Source: CAZXEU01 sp965207385 (lineage in GTDB: Bacteria > Bacteroidota > Rhodothermia > Rhodothermales > Bin80). From it: a stretch of 64,000 nucleotides of DNA. The position numbers and the translations under genes are program-made. The stretch covers positions 1,302,001-1,366,000 of the forward strand of contig CBDBLZ010000021.1 of NCBI GenBank assembly GCA_965207385.1, read 5' to 3'. The notes under the pieces are model-generated. The model was given only the letters and a program-made list of their open reading frames with translations. It made no database searches and was not told where the DNA came from. Each line of letters opens with the position of its first letter. The first letter of the stretch is position 1. This document shows, piece by piece, positions 44,843-53,905 of the stretch.

Positions 44843-46621
44843 ATGAAGCCTGTCTGCGCCTCGTTACTCGCACTTCTGCTTGTGGGCTGTGCTGCCTCAG
44901 AGCAGTCCGGGCTGCCCAACGTCGTGATCTTCCTGGCCGATGACCAGGGCTGGGGCGATGTGGGCTTCAACGGCAACACTACTGTACAGACGCCCAATAT
45001 CGACCGCATAGCCGGCGAAGGGGCGGTGTTTTCGCATTTCTATGTCAGTCCCGTTTGCTCTCCGACCCGCGCGGAAATGCTCACGGGACGCTACCATGTA
45101 CGCAGCGGCGTGACCTCGACCAGCTCCGGAGCCGAGCGACTCAATCTGGATGAAACGACCATGGCGGACGTCTTCCATGCGGCTGGCTACGCCACGGGTG
45201 CCTTCGGCAAGTGGCACAACGGCACGCAGGCACCCTACCATCCCAATGCCCGGGGTTTTGATGAATTCTACGGCTTCGCCTCCGGACATTGGGGCAACTA
45301 CTTCAGCCCGCCGCTCGAGCACAACGGAGAAATCGTTCGCGGCAACGGATACGTGGTGGACGACTTTACGGACAAGGCGCTCGCTTTCATAGAGCGCAAT
45401 ACGCTCCGTCCGTTCCTGGCATACTTGCCCTACAACACGCCGCACAGCCCGATGCAGGTTCCGGCCGAGTACTGGGATCGATTTGCCGAGAGGCCCATCG
45501 GGCAGAGCCATCGCGACCCCGCGCTGGAGGATCCGGAGTTCACGCGTGCCGCGCTGGCCATGACGGAAAACATCGACTGGAACGTGGGCCGGGTCTTGGA
45601 TGCCCTGGACAGCCTGGGGCTGGCGGATGATACCATCGTGCTCTATTTCTCCGACAACGGGCCAAACGGCTGGCGATGGAACGCCGGGATGAAGGGCCGC
45701 AAGGGATCCACGGACGAAGGCGGAGTGCGCTCACCGATGGCGATGCGCTGGCCGGAGGTCATAGCTACCGGCACGGAGGTGACGCAAATCGCCGCTGCGA
45801 TAGATCTTCTGCCCACGCTGGCCGACCTGGCCGGCATCGATATCGACGCTCCGCTGCCGCTGGACGGACTTAGCCTGGGGCCCGCGCTGAGAGGACAGGA
45901 TGCCGGGATGGAGGACCGGTTCATTTTCAGCCACTGGCGTGGCAGGACGAGCGTTCGAAGTGCGCGGTACCGGCTCGATCACGAGGGCAAACTGTTTGAC
46001 ATGCGCGCCGACCCCGGACAGTACCACGATGTAAGGACGGACCATCCGGAGATCTGGCAATCCATGACGGCGGCGCGCCGGGCGTGGGAGACGGAGATTC
46101 TGGCCGAGCAGCAGCCGGAGGATCTTCGGCCGTTCACCATCGGGCATCCCGATTTCGAGATAACGCACTTGCCGGCGCGGGACGCGCGCCCGGTGGGCGC
46201 CATTACGCGTTCGAACCGCTTTCCCAACGACAGCTTCTTCTCCGACTGGACGAGCGCTGCGGATGCCATCACATGGAATGTGGACGTGCTCGCGGAGGGG
46301 ACGTTTGCCGCCGAGTTGTACTACACTTGCCCTGAAGGGAGCGAAGGAGCGCTCGTCGAGCTACGCCTGGGCGATCAGCACGTGGCCGCACGTGTTCCGG
46401 CACCCCACGACCCTCCCCTTGTCGGCATGGAGCACGACCGGACGCCCCGCATCGAGTCCTATGTAAAGGACTTCGTGCCGATGGAGCTTGGCAGCATCAC
46501 GCTGGCCAAGGGAGCCGGCACGCTTACGCTTCGAGCCCTGGAGATCCCGGGCGAGGAAGTGATGGATTTTCGGCTTCTGGTGCTGCGCAGGGTAGTGCCG
46601 GGTACAGGCTCTGGTCCGTAA
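44843..46621 (+). CDS. Sulfatase, lipoprotein type
   Basis: A 592-residue type I sulfatase starting at ATG 44843, which gives a lipoprotein signal (MKPVCASLLALLLVGC, lipobox LVGC). The FGly motif CSPTR lies in SPVCSPTRAEMLTGRY at about residue 75, metal ligands in FLADDQGWGDVGF, and GKWHN and DNGPNGWRW are further active-site segments. About 130 C-terminal residues form an additional beta-rich domain. It would remove sulfate from polysaccharides or small esters outside the inner membrane. An in-frame ATG at 44780 is rejected because it precedes the signal. The maturation gene (anSME or FGE) is not in the window. Confidence 0.92.
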   Translation: MKPVCASLLALLLVGCAASEQSGLPNVVIFLADDQGWGDVGFNGNTTVQTPNIDRIAGEGAVFSHFYVSPVCSPTRAEMLTGRYHVRSGVTSTSSGAERLNLDETTMADVFHAAGYATGAFGKWHNGTQAPYHPNARGFDEFYGFASGHWGNYFSPPLEHNGEIVRGNGYVVDDFTDKALAFIERNTLRPFLAYLPYNTPHSPMQVPAEYWDRFAERPIGQSHRDPALEDPEFTRAALAMTENIDWNVGRVLDALDSLGLADDTIVLYFSDNGPNGWRWNAGMKGRKGSTDEGGVRSPMAMRWPEVIATGTEVTQIAAAIDLLPTLADLAGIDIDAPLPLDGLSLGPALRGQDAGMEDRFIFSHWRGRTSVRSARYRLDHEGKLFDMRADPGQYHDVRTDHPEIWQSMTAARRAWETEILAEQQPEDLRPFTIGHPDFEITHLPARDARPVGAITRSNRFPNDSFFSDWTSAADAITWNVDVLAEGTFAAELYYTCPEGSEGALVELRLGDQHVAARVPAPHDPPLVGMEHDRTPRIESYVKDFVPMELGSITLAKGAGTLTLRALEIPGEEVMDFRLLVLRRVVPGTGSGP

Positions 46622-46644
46622 GCAGGCAAATCCCGCCGCCGATG

Positions 46645-48942
46645 TTACCACTTTACCCGGCCGTACCCTTCGGCGGCACGGTCCCGCTCTGCGGGTGAAA
46701 CGAATCCGAAGGCCTCGGGCACAGGGAATCGTTCTCCCTTGCCGAGGAACTCCTCGGAGGCGAGGGCCGCGCTCCTCACGTAGTCGCCCACCACGAAGAG
46801 GGCGTTGTGGGCTCCCTGGCCCCAGAAGGCAGAACGGAAGGATATGCGCCGGTCGTTGAATCCTACCCAGGCGCCGGTAACCAGCTCTGGATGCATCAGA
46901 ACGAACCATCCGTCGGCACCTTCCTGCGTAGTGCCCGTTTTCCCTGCAAAATCGTAGTCGGTCAACTCGAACTGCCTGCGAATCCGGTTGCCCGTTCCGT
47001 AGGACTCATTAATGACTCCCCGGAGCATGTCGATCATTACCGCCGAAGTGATGTCGGAGAGCGCCTCGCCAGGCGCTGGCCGGTGCTCATAGAGGACGGT
47101 TCCCCGGCGGTCCTCAATCCGCAGGATGGCCACGGGTTTGTTACGGATGCCCAGGTTGGCCAGCGTGCTGTAGCCTGTGACCAGCTCCAGTAGCGATACG
47201 TCGCTAGTGCCCAGGGCGAGGGCCGGCACGGGGTCAAGGGGGCTCTCTATACCCATGCGCTTTGCGTACAACGCCGCCGTGCTGGGCTTGATTTCCAGGA
47301 TTAGCTGTCCGGAAATGGTATTGAGCGAGCGCGCGAGCCCCTCCCTGAGGGTCATGATCTCTCCGCTTGGCAGCTTCCCCGAGTTGAGCGGGCTCCAGAC
47401 CTCGTTGGTGTAGGGATCAACGTAATTGATGAGCGTGTCCTTCAGCGTGTATGTAGGGAAGTAGCCCGCATCAATGGCCGCCGTGTAAACGAAAGGCTTG
47501 AAGGTGCTGCCAGCCTGCCGCTTGGCGATGGCCACGTGGTCGAACCAGTCCTCGGCAAGGTTTCTGCCGCCCACCCATGCACGAATGTGCCCGGTGCGCG
47601 GATCCGTGGACACCAGGCCTACCTCGAGCCGCGTCTTGCTGGACTTCAGGGAATCCATGAATGCGGCGTCGCCCCTGAGTTCCGCCAGCGCGGCGCCCTG
47701 CGAAGCCCCGTCCCTTACAAGCGCCGCAAAGCGCGGCGTCTCCCGGATGAACACATCCAGCTGCGCCTGCCGATTCTCCCAAAAATAGGCCCACCGGTTG
47801 GTCTCCACCGTGTGGCAGGGATTCTCCTCGTACGCCTCCAGGTCTTCGCCGTATACAAATCGCGGACTGCTTTGCGCGCTCCACTCGCAGTCGACCGCGG
47901 CCTGCAGGCCGTCCATCTGTTCCTGGACAGCCTCCTGAGCCAGTCGCTGCAGGCCGCTATCCAGCGTAGTATGGATGCGCAGGCCTTCCCCGTAAACGTC
48001 GATGCCGTTTTCGCGCCCCCAGGAGCTGACCCAGTTGCGTATGTATTCGGCGAAGTAGGGCGCGAAGCTCTGGGTCACATCTGCCGACCGGAACCGCGTA
48101 GTCGTAAGCGAATCGCGGTACGTCTCGTACACCTGGCGGTCGAGGTGTCCGTGCCGCACCATCTGGCGAAGCACCACATTGCGCCGCTCGCGGGACCTGT
48201 CGGGGTTGCGGACGGGATCGTACAGGTACGTGCCCTTCAGCATGCCGATAAGGGCTGCAGCCTCCAGCACTTCCAGCTCCTGGGCCGACTTGCCGAAGTA
48301 GGTGCGGCCCGCAGCCTCAATGCCGAAGGCATTGTGCCTGAACGGAACGGTGTTGAGATACATCTCGACGATCTCCTGCTTGGAGTAGCGCCGCTCCAGC
48401 TGAACAGCCGTTGCCATTTCCTTCAGCTTGCGCTCCACGGTAACGGCAAAGCCGATCTGGTCGTTGTACAGGTTGCGCGCCAGCTGCTGCGTGATGGTGC
48501 TGCCGCCCTGCCTTTCAAACGGCAGGCCCAGCTTGCCGAGCGCCGACTGCACGAGCGCACTGAACGTCCGGAACATGTCCATTCCCCAGTGGCTTTCGAA
48601 GCGGTGGTCTTCCGTGGAGATCAGCGCATTCTTGACATGCGGAGAAATATCGTGGTACGCGATCCATGACCGGTTCTGGCGACCGAAACGTGCCAGTTCC
48701 ACGCCGTCTGCCGTATAGGCAACCGAGGCGAACTCGAAACTCGGATTCTCGATCTGGGACAGTGACGGCATGTCCCTGGACAGCAACAGCATGTAGCCGG
48801 CAAGCACCAGGGCTGCTAGGCACCCGAGGAGGAACACCACCGTCAGTGCGTGCGCAGCCTGGACCTTGCGCGGATGGCGCAGCAGCCACGTCAGAAATCG
48901 GCGGTAGCGGTCCCCGCGGCTACGCTTCCTGGTCTTGGGCAT
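46645..48942 (-). CDS. Penicillin-binding protein 1A (bifunctional transglycosylase/transpeptidase)
   Basis: A 765-residue protein from ATG 48942 (MPKTRKRSRGDRYRRF), with a basic cytoplasmic tail and one transmembrane helix (about 34-58). The GT51 domain has STEDHRFESHWGMD and GGSTITQQLARNLY; the transpeptidase domain has STFKPFVY (SxxK), SLNT (SxN) and GKTGTTQ (KTG). It polymerises and cross-links peptidoglycan. The start overlaps the 3' end of the LpxH-like gene by 23 bases, so the two are co-transcribed. Upstream codons in the same frame lie inside that gene and are rejected. Confidence 0.94.
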   Translation of the reverse strand: MPKTRKRSRGDRYRRFLTWLLRHPRKVQAAHALTVVFLLGCLAALVLAGYMLLLSRDMPSLSQIENPSFEFASVAYTADGVELARFGRQNRSWIAYHDISPHVKNALISTEDHRFESHWGMDMFRTFSALVQSALGKLGLPFERQGGSTITQQLARNLYNDQIGFAVTVERKLKEMATAVQLERRYSKQEIVEMYLNTVPFRHNAFGIEAAGRTYFGKSAQELEVLEAAALIGMLKGTYLYDPVRNPDRSRERRNVVLRQMVRHGHLDRQVYETYRDSLTTTRFRSADVTQSFAPYFAEYIRNWVSSWGRENGIDVYGEGLRIHTTLDSGLQRLAQEAVQEQMDGLQAAVDCEWSAQSSPRFVYGEDLEAYEENPCHTVETNRWAYFWENRQAQLDVFIRETPRFAALVRDGASQGAALAELRGDAAFMDSLKSSKTRLEVGLVSTDPRTGHIRAWVGGRNLAEDWFDHVAIAKRQAGSTFKPFVYTAAIDAGYFPTYTLKDTLINYVDPYTNEVWSPLNSGKLPSGEIMTLREGLARSLNTISGQLILEIKPSTAALYAKRMGIESPLDPVPALALGTSDVSLLELVTGYSTLANLGIRNKPVAILRIEDRRGTVLYEHRPAPGEALSDITSAVMIDMLRGVINESYGTGNRIRRQFELTDYDFAGKTGTTQEGADGWFVLMHPELVTGAWVGFNDRRISFRSAFWGQGAHNALFVVGDYVRSAALASEEFLGKGERFPVPEAFGFVSPAERDRAAEGYGRVKW

Positions 48943-49714
48943 TTGGGGAGGTGGGCAACTCGCGCTCTTCGACGATGATGGCTTGCCTGCCGTTCCACCT
49001 GAGAAGCTGAACCTTGTTGTCTGCGAGCGTACCAAAAGTGCGATCGCCGCGCCAGGCCCCGCTATTGAGATATACGCCTCCTTCAAGCTGGCCGAGCTCC
49101 GCCTGGTGCGTGTGTCCAAGGACCGCAAGGCGCGCGTCTGTCGTCCCCAGGATGTGCCGGGCGTGCTCCCTGGCCGCGCCAACCGATTGCGCGTCCGGGA
49201 CTCCATGCCGGCGTAGCCGGCTCACCCAGCTGGCCAGGCCCACGCCGGCACTAGCCGGCAACAGCGTGCGGTAGCCCCATACGGGGAGCGGGTGACGGAG
49301 CACATTCTGCACCATGCGCCCGCGCGGCGTCAGGCCGCTGCCGTGGTGGACATAGGTTGCAGTCCCGTCCAGATCCTGGAGCAGGCTGTCCTTTACCAGC
49401 CGGATGCCAAGCTCCGCCGCGAAATAGTCGCGGTGCCAGGGATCATGATTGCCTACCACGTAGATGACCTCCTTGCCCCTGTCTGCCCATTTCGCCAGCG
49501 TGGCCTGAAAGCGCACGAATCCCTTGCAGACCAGGCGGTGATACTCAATGAAATGGTCGAATACGTCACCGACCAGGCAAAGACGCCGGGCGCGACCGGC
49601 GTATCTGCCCAGAAAGGCGATCAAGTCCCTCTCCTCCGCGCGCTCTTCTTCGGGCGTGCCGCGGCCGAGGTGCATGTCGGAAACGAAAAGCGTCACGGGC
49701 CCCGGTGCATGCAA
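48920..49714 (-). CDS. LpxH-like UDP-2,3-diacylglucosamine diphosphatase / metallophosphatase
   Basis: A 264-residue calcineurin-like phosphoesterase with all metal motifs: VSDMHLG near residue 12, GDVFDHF near 49, GNHD near 88, VHHGSG near 122 and GHTH near 200. This order and the GDVFD(H/L)(W/F) form match LpxH and its Bacteroidota relatives in lipid A synthesis. The start codon is TTG at 49714 (GTG at 49696 is possible). It precedes the PBP1A gene, an envelope neighbour, and is divergent from the rhomboid gene by 45 bases. Confidence 0.85.
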   Translation of the reverse strand: MHAPGPVTLFVSDMHLGRGTPEEERAEERDLIAFLGRYAGRARRLCLVGDVFDHFIEYHRLVCKGFVRFQATLAKWADRGKEVIYVVGNHDPWHRDYFAAELGIRLVKDSLLQDLDGTATYVHHGSGLTPRGRMVQNVLRHPLPVWGYRTLLPASAGVGLASWVSRLRRHGVPDAQSVGAAREHARHILGTTDARLAVLGHTHQAELGQLEGGVYLNSGAWRGDRTFGTLADNKVQLLRWNGRQAIIVEERELPTSPNAQDQEA

Positions 49715-49759
49715 CCAATGTTACAGGATAGCCTATAACGGACAACAAGAGTCCAGTCG

Positions 49760-50428
49760 ATGCCGCCCATGTATCAGACCTCGTACCGGCCCTCTGCTTT
49801 CATGTCCACGTTTCCGCCGGTCATCAAGAACCTGCTTATTATCAATGTCCTCGTCTTCATGGCCCAGCAGCTTCCGCCAGCCGGGGATTCGCTCCTGATC
49901 TGGTTTGCGCTGTGGCCGCTCTCCACGCCGGCTGGACTGCCGGGTTTCCTGCCGTGGCAGCTTGTCTCATACGGGTTCCTGCACAGCGGCCTCACGCACC
50001 TGCTCTTCAATATGTTCGCCCTGTGGATGTTTGGCGTGCAGATTGAAAACACATGGGGCTCGCGCCGGTTCGCCTTTTACTACTTTATGTGCGTGATCGG
50101 TGCAGGCCTGGCCCAGCTGGCAGCGACGGCGTCATCCGGGGACGTTGGGCCGACCGTCGGGGCCTCGGGCGGCGTATTCGGCATTCTCCTTGCCTTCGGC
50201 ATGCTGTTTCCGAACCAGGTCATCGTACTGCTGTTTCCCCCTATTCCCATGAAGGCCAAGTGGCTGGTAATCGGCTACGGCGTGCTCGAGTTCTTTTTCG
50301 CCACGAGCGGCGTTCAATCTGGCGTGGCCCACTTCGCGCACCTGGGAGGCATGCTGATCGGGCTGGTGCTGATACTCTACTGGCGCGGAAAGCTGCCCAT
50401 TCAGCCCCGGCGGCGCATGTATTCCTGA
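49760..50428 (+). CDS. Rhomboid-family intramembrane serine protease
   Basis: A 222-residue protein with six predicted helices. GLTHLLFNMFALWMFG is the HxxxN helix 2 motif, GASGGVFG near residue 134 carries the catalytic Ser and VAHFAHLGGMLIG carries the catalytic His in helix 6. It would cleave membrane proteins within the inner membrane. A second rhomboid gene begins 12 bases later, so the two are an operon. Confidence 0.93.
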   Translation: MPPMYQTSYRPSAFMSTFPPVIKNLLIINVLVFMAQQLPPAGDSLLIWFALWPLSTPAGLPGFLPWQLVSYGFLHSGLTHLLFNMFALWMFGVQIENTWGSRRFAFYYFMCVIGAGLAQLAATASSGDVGPTVGASGGVFGILLAFGMLFPNQVIVLLFPPIPMKAKWLVIGYGVLEFFFATSGVQSGVAHFAHLGGMLIGLVLILYWRGKLPIQPRRRMYS

Positions 50429-50440
50429 GCGGGCGCTGAC

Positions 50441-51313
50441 GTGGTGCGTTTCAGAATCTGGTATGCGGCGCTGCCGCGAATAATTCGGCTGCTCCTTGTG
50501 ACCAACGCGGCGGCGTATGCCGCCTGGGTGCTGCTGCTTGCCCACATCGCGCCGGCAGAGCGCTTTGTGTGGGACCATCTCGCCTTCCACACGCCCTGGG
50601 ACCGCTTCCTTTGGGAGCCCTGGCAGCTCATCACCTACAGCTTCTTGCATCTGGGAGAGCGCGGCGCCGCACCGGGGCTGGGCAGCCTGCTGCACGTTGC
50701 CTTCAACATGCTGTGGCTATACTGGATCGGCCGCGATTTTGAGGAGACGCACGGCGGCGAGCGCATCCTTGCCGTGTATCTCTTGGCCAGTCTGGGCGGT
50801 GCGCTTGTCAGCGCCGCCGCTTACGGGATTGCGGGCTCGGGCGAAGTGGTCATCCACGGCGCGTCGGCCGCCGTCCTGGGCGTAATTGCCATGGTAGCCG
50901 CGATGTATCCGTGGCGGCGCATCGGTCTGCTGTTCATTGGCCCTGTTCGGCTCCTGCACCTGCTCCTGATATTCCTGGCGCTGGACGTGGTATTCGGTCT
51001 TGGTCGCGGCACGGCGGTGCTCGCGCACCTGGGGGGCGCGGCCACGGGATTTGCCTTTGTCTACCTGGAACGTCGCGGCGTGAAGCTCTCGGCCTGGGCC
51101 GGGTGGCTGATCCGGCGGCCGCCCGGAGTAAGGCCTGTCCGGGGAGGAGGCAGACGCCTGGAGCGCCTGGAGCGCTGGCTGGCTACGCGGCGCCCGCAGC
51201 CCAAGCAGCCCGAAGCCAGCGTGGACAGCATACTGGACAAGATCAGCGATCACGGCATCGATTCGCTGACGGATGAGGAGCGCGAAGTGCTGGAGCGGGC
51301 AAGCCGGGACTGA
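50441..51313 (+). CDS. Rhomboid-family protein with C-terminal tail domain (atypical active site)
   Basis: A 290-residue rhomboid relative. The helix 2 motif is LLHVAFNMLWLYWIG and the helix 6 motif VLAHLGGAATGF keeps the His, but the serine motif reads HGASAAVLG, with the second Gly of GxSG replaced by Ala. After a basic linker the C-terminus (VDSILDKISDHGIDSLTDEE) forms a small conserved helical domain of the DUF6576 type, often found on Bacteroidota rhomboids. The start is GTG (50441 or 50444). Whether it is proteolytically active is uncertain. Confidence 0.88.
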   Translation: MVRFRIWYAALPRIIRLLLVTNAAAYAAWVLLLAHIAPAERFVWDHLAFHTPWDRFLWEPWQLITYSFLHLGERGAAPGLGSLLHVAFNMLWLYWIGRDFEETHGGERILAVYLLASLGGALVSAAAYGIAGSGEVVIHGASAAVLGVIAMVAAMYPWRRIGLLFIGPVRLLHLLLIFLALDVVFGLGRGTAVLAHLGGAATGFAFVYLERRGVKLSAWAGWLIRRPPGVRPVRGGGRRLERLERWLATRRPQPKQPEASVDSILDKISDHGIDSLTDEEREVLERASRD

Positions 51314-51387
51314 CCGGCGCCCGGGCCAAACGATTGTATCCGAGTTGCGTACAAGGCACTATACGGCACATTGAAATAGCGCCAACC

Positions 51388-52458
51388 ATGGATCGACCGC
51401 GCCGCATCTCCAGACCGGTACAGGTAGGCAGCATACAGATTGGCGGAGGAGCCCCCATCTCCGTCCAGTCCATGACTGTGTCCAAGACGCACGACGTAGA
51501 GGCTACCCTAGCCGAGATTCACGGCCTGGCCGAAGCCGGCGCCGACATTGTCAGGGTGGCCGTTCCCCGGCCGGAGGATGCTGCGGCGCTGCCCGACATC
51601 GTCCAGGGCTCGGACGTGCCCATTGTCGCAGACATACACTTCAACCATACGTATGCCCTGAAGGCCGTTGACGCGGGCGTGGCCAAGGTGCGGATCAACC
51701 CCGGCAACATCGGCAAGGAGGCTTGGGAGCGGGACGTGCTGCTGGCGGCCAGGGAAAAGGGTATTCCGATCCGGATCGGCGTCAATTCCGGGTCTCTGGA
51801 ACGCGACATCCTGGACAAGTTCGGCTATCCTAAGCCGGAGGCGCTGCTCGAGAGTGCCATGCGCCACGTCGAAATCTGCGACCGCTACGGCTTCGAGGAC
51901 ATCGTGATTTCCGTGAAGCATTCCGACGTGTTCTTCATGATCCAGTCGTACCGGCTGCTTGCCGAGCGGACGGACTTTCCCCTGCACCTGGGTGTCACGG
52001 AGTCCGGGTCCGAAAAGTCGGGAACCATCAAGAGCGCCATCGGCATCGGGGCCCTACTCGCCGACGGTATCGGGGACACCATCCGCGTATCACTGTCGAC
52101 CGAGTCCGTGAAGGAAGTGGAAGCGGGGCACGCCATACTCAAGTCCCTGCGGCTGGGCAGGCCCGGCGTCAACATTATCGCATGCCCGACATGCGGCCGG
52201 CTGACGGGGGATCTGTTTTCCATCGTGGAAGAAGTCGAGGCCGCCGTCAGCAAGCGCAAGTTTGACAAGGACCTGACGGTGGCCCTGATGGGCTGCGCCG
52301 TCAACGGGCCGGGGGAGGCGCAGGGAGCCGATCTGGGGATCTCCCTGGGTCGCGGGCGGGCGCACGTATTCAAGAAAGGGAAGATCATCGGTACGACGCC
52401 CGAGGCCGACATTGTCCGCACCGTGCTTCACGCCATTGAGACGTGGGACGAAGACTGA
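51388..52458 (+). CDS. ispG: 4-hydroxy-3-methylbut-2-enyl diphosphate synthase
   Basis: A 356-residue IspG from ATG 51388 (a TTG at 51334 would add an unconvincing 18 residues). The N-terminal TIM barrel contains VQSMTVSKTHDVEAT and VADIHFNHTYAL; the C-terminal 4Fe-4S domain has CPTCGR (two Cys) and GCAVNGPGEA (third Cys), the classic ligand set. It makes HMBPP in the MEP pathway, using reduced ferredoxin or flavodoxin. It lacks the long insert of the plant/Bacteroides type, so it is the short bacterial form. Confidence 0.95.
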   Translation: MDRPRRISRPVQVGSIQIGGGAPISVQSMTVSKTHDVEATLAEIHGLAEAGADIVRVAVPRPEDAAALPDIVQGSDVPIVADIHFNHTYALKAVDAGVAKVRINPGNIGKEAWERDVLLAAREKGIPIRIGVNSGSLERDILDKFGYPKPEALLESAMRHVEICDRYGFEDIVISVKHSDVFFMIQSYRLLAERTDFPLHLGVTESGSEKSGTIKSAIGIGALLADGIGDTIRVSLSTESVKEVEAGHAILKSLRLGRPGVNIIACPTCGRLTGDLFSIVEEVEAAVSKRKFDKDLTVALMGCAVNGPGEAQGADLGISLGRGRAHVFKKGKIIGTTPEADIVRTVLHAIETWDED

Positions 52459-52461
52459 CGC

Positions 52462-53847
52462 CTAGTCCGCGGCGTTGAGCATGTCCTCTTTCCAGCGCAG
52501 GATGGATTCGCGAAACCGGCTTGCCAACTCGCTGTGCTCTGCGACGACGTTGACTGAGGCTGATGGGTCGCTTTGCATGTCGTAGAGCTCCGCGCGGCCG
52601 TCCACCTCGAAGTAGTGCCACCTCGTCGTGCGGAGATAGAATCCCTCCGTATGCCGGCCCATGACATCGGTCTCGTCGCGGATTACCGTAGTGCGGCCTA
52701 TCAGGTGTCGTCGCCCGGTTCGTGCATCGCCCTCGATGACAGGTCGAAGGGAGCGGCCGGGAAGGCGGGAGGGTACCTCAAGGCCTGCGTAGTCGAGGAT
52801 GGTAGGCACCAGGTCCACCGTGCTCACGAGATCGCGCTCAAGTGTCTTCGGCATGATCCTGCCCGGCCAATGGAATACGATCGGCGTGCGAAAGGCCATA
52901 TCGTGCAGGGAGAGCTTTCCCTTTTCTCCGCCGTTGGCGTACAGCATGGGATTGTCCTTGTATTCCGCGTAGGGAGGCTGCTCCCAGCCGTTGTCATTGA
53001 CGTAGATCATGATGGTCCGCTGCCTCAGTCCCTTCTCGTATACGTAGTCCAGGAGGCTGCCCACGCCTGCGTCGAACCAGGTGCAGTTGCCGTAATACTC
53101 CTTGGCGGACTGGGAAAGGGAGGTGCTGGCGTAGTGCTTGTAATGGGTAAAGGGCGGATCCAGCGGGGTATGCGGAAGCGTGGGAGCATACCAGAGGAAG
53201 AATGGGCGGTCCACATGCCGGTCGATGAAGTCGTAGACCGGCTCCATGGTCTGGCGGGCCAGGTCCAGCCCGCTGCCGCCCATTAGCTGTCTGAACCAGC
53301 CGGGCCGGCCACGCTCGTCCGGCTTCCAACCCTCGGACATCCCTTCCGAGAACCCGCCGTCCGCGTACGAATGCTCCCACCACTTGCCTCCCTGGAAACT
53401 GGCGTAACCCGCTTCTGCGAGTAGATCGGGCAGCGTCGTAAAGTGCTGCATGGCGCGGTCCCGGAATTGCGTCTCAAGCCCTTTCCGTTCTGCCTCCGAA
53501 GCCTGAGCATAGGCTCCGTCCCCCCGCCGATAGTGCGCAAGGAAGGAATCGGCCTTTATGCTGTACTGCAGCGGATACAAGCCCGTTATAAGTGTCTGAA
53601 GCGAGGGGCGGCAATGATTGTCCGTTACGTGTCCCAGGTGAAAGACCACGCCTTCGCGGGCCATCAGATCCAGATTGGGCGTGCGGACGTGCTCGCTGCC
53701 CGTAAACCCGAAGTAGGGATAGCCGTGATCATCGCCGATAACGAGAATGATGTTGGGCGGCAATTCACGCGCTGCGCCTCCCGCAAACAGCAGGGGCAAG
53801 AGGCAGAGCACGAGCCCGGATATGAGTGGGTGTCGAATGGCGGCCAT
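52462..53847 (-). CDS. Sulfatase, exported
   Basis: A 461-residue type I sulfatase from ATG 53847, giving a signal peptide (AAIRHPLISG...FAGGA). The metal motif is VIGDDHGYPYFGF, and the FGly motif reads HCRPSLQTLITG (C-x-P-S), with Leu where most sulfatases have Arg. GGKWWEHSY and NDNGWEQPP are the next active-site segments. It would desulfate a polysaccharide or ester in the periplasm or outside. In-frame codons upstream to 53985 overlap the divergent gene and are rejected. It converges on ispG with three bases between. Confidence 0.9.
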   Translation of the reverse strand: MAAIRHPLISGLVLCLLPLLFAGGAARELPPNIILVIGDDHGYPYFGFTGSEHVRTPNLDLMAREGVVFHLGHVTDNHCRPSLQTLITGLYPLQYSIKADSFLAHYRRGDGAYAQASEAERKGLETQFRDRAMQHFTTLPDLLAEAGYASFQGGKWWEHSYADGGFSEGMSEGWKPDERGRPGWFRQLMGGSGLDLARQTMEPVYDFIDRHVDRPFFLWYAPTLPHTPLDPPFTHYKHYASTSLSQSAKEYYGNCTWFDAGVGSLLDYVYEKGLRQRTIMIYVNDNGWEQPPYAEYKDNPMLYANGGEKGKLSLHDMAFRTPIVFHWPGRIMPKTLERDLVSTVDLVPTILDYAGLEVPSRLPGRSLRPVIEGDARTGRRHLIGRTTVIRDETDVMGRHTEGFYLRTTRWHYFEVDGRAELYDMQSDPSASVNVVAEHSELASRFRESILRWKEDMLNAAD

Positions 53848-53905
53848 GAATAAATCGGGCGGATTGAGCGTTAAGGACGGCGCCACAAGGTAAGGGACCC
53901 GCTGC

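Noticed and set aside
47536..48669. A 377-codon open frame antisense to the PBP1A gene
   Set aside because: The opposite strand encodes all GT51 and transpeptidase motifs; the antisense translation matches nothing recognisable.
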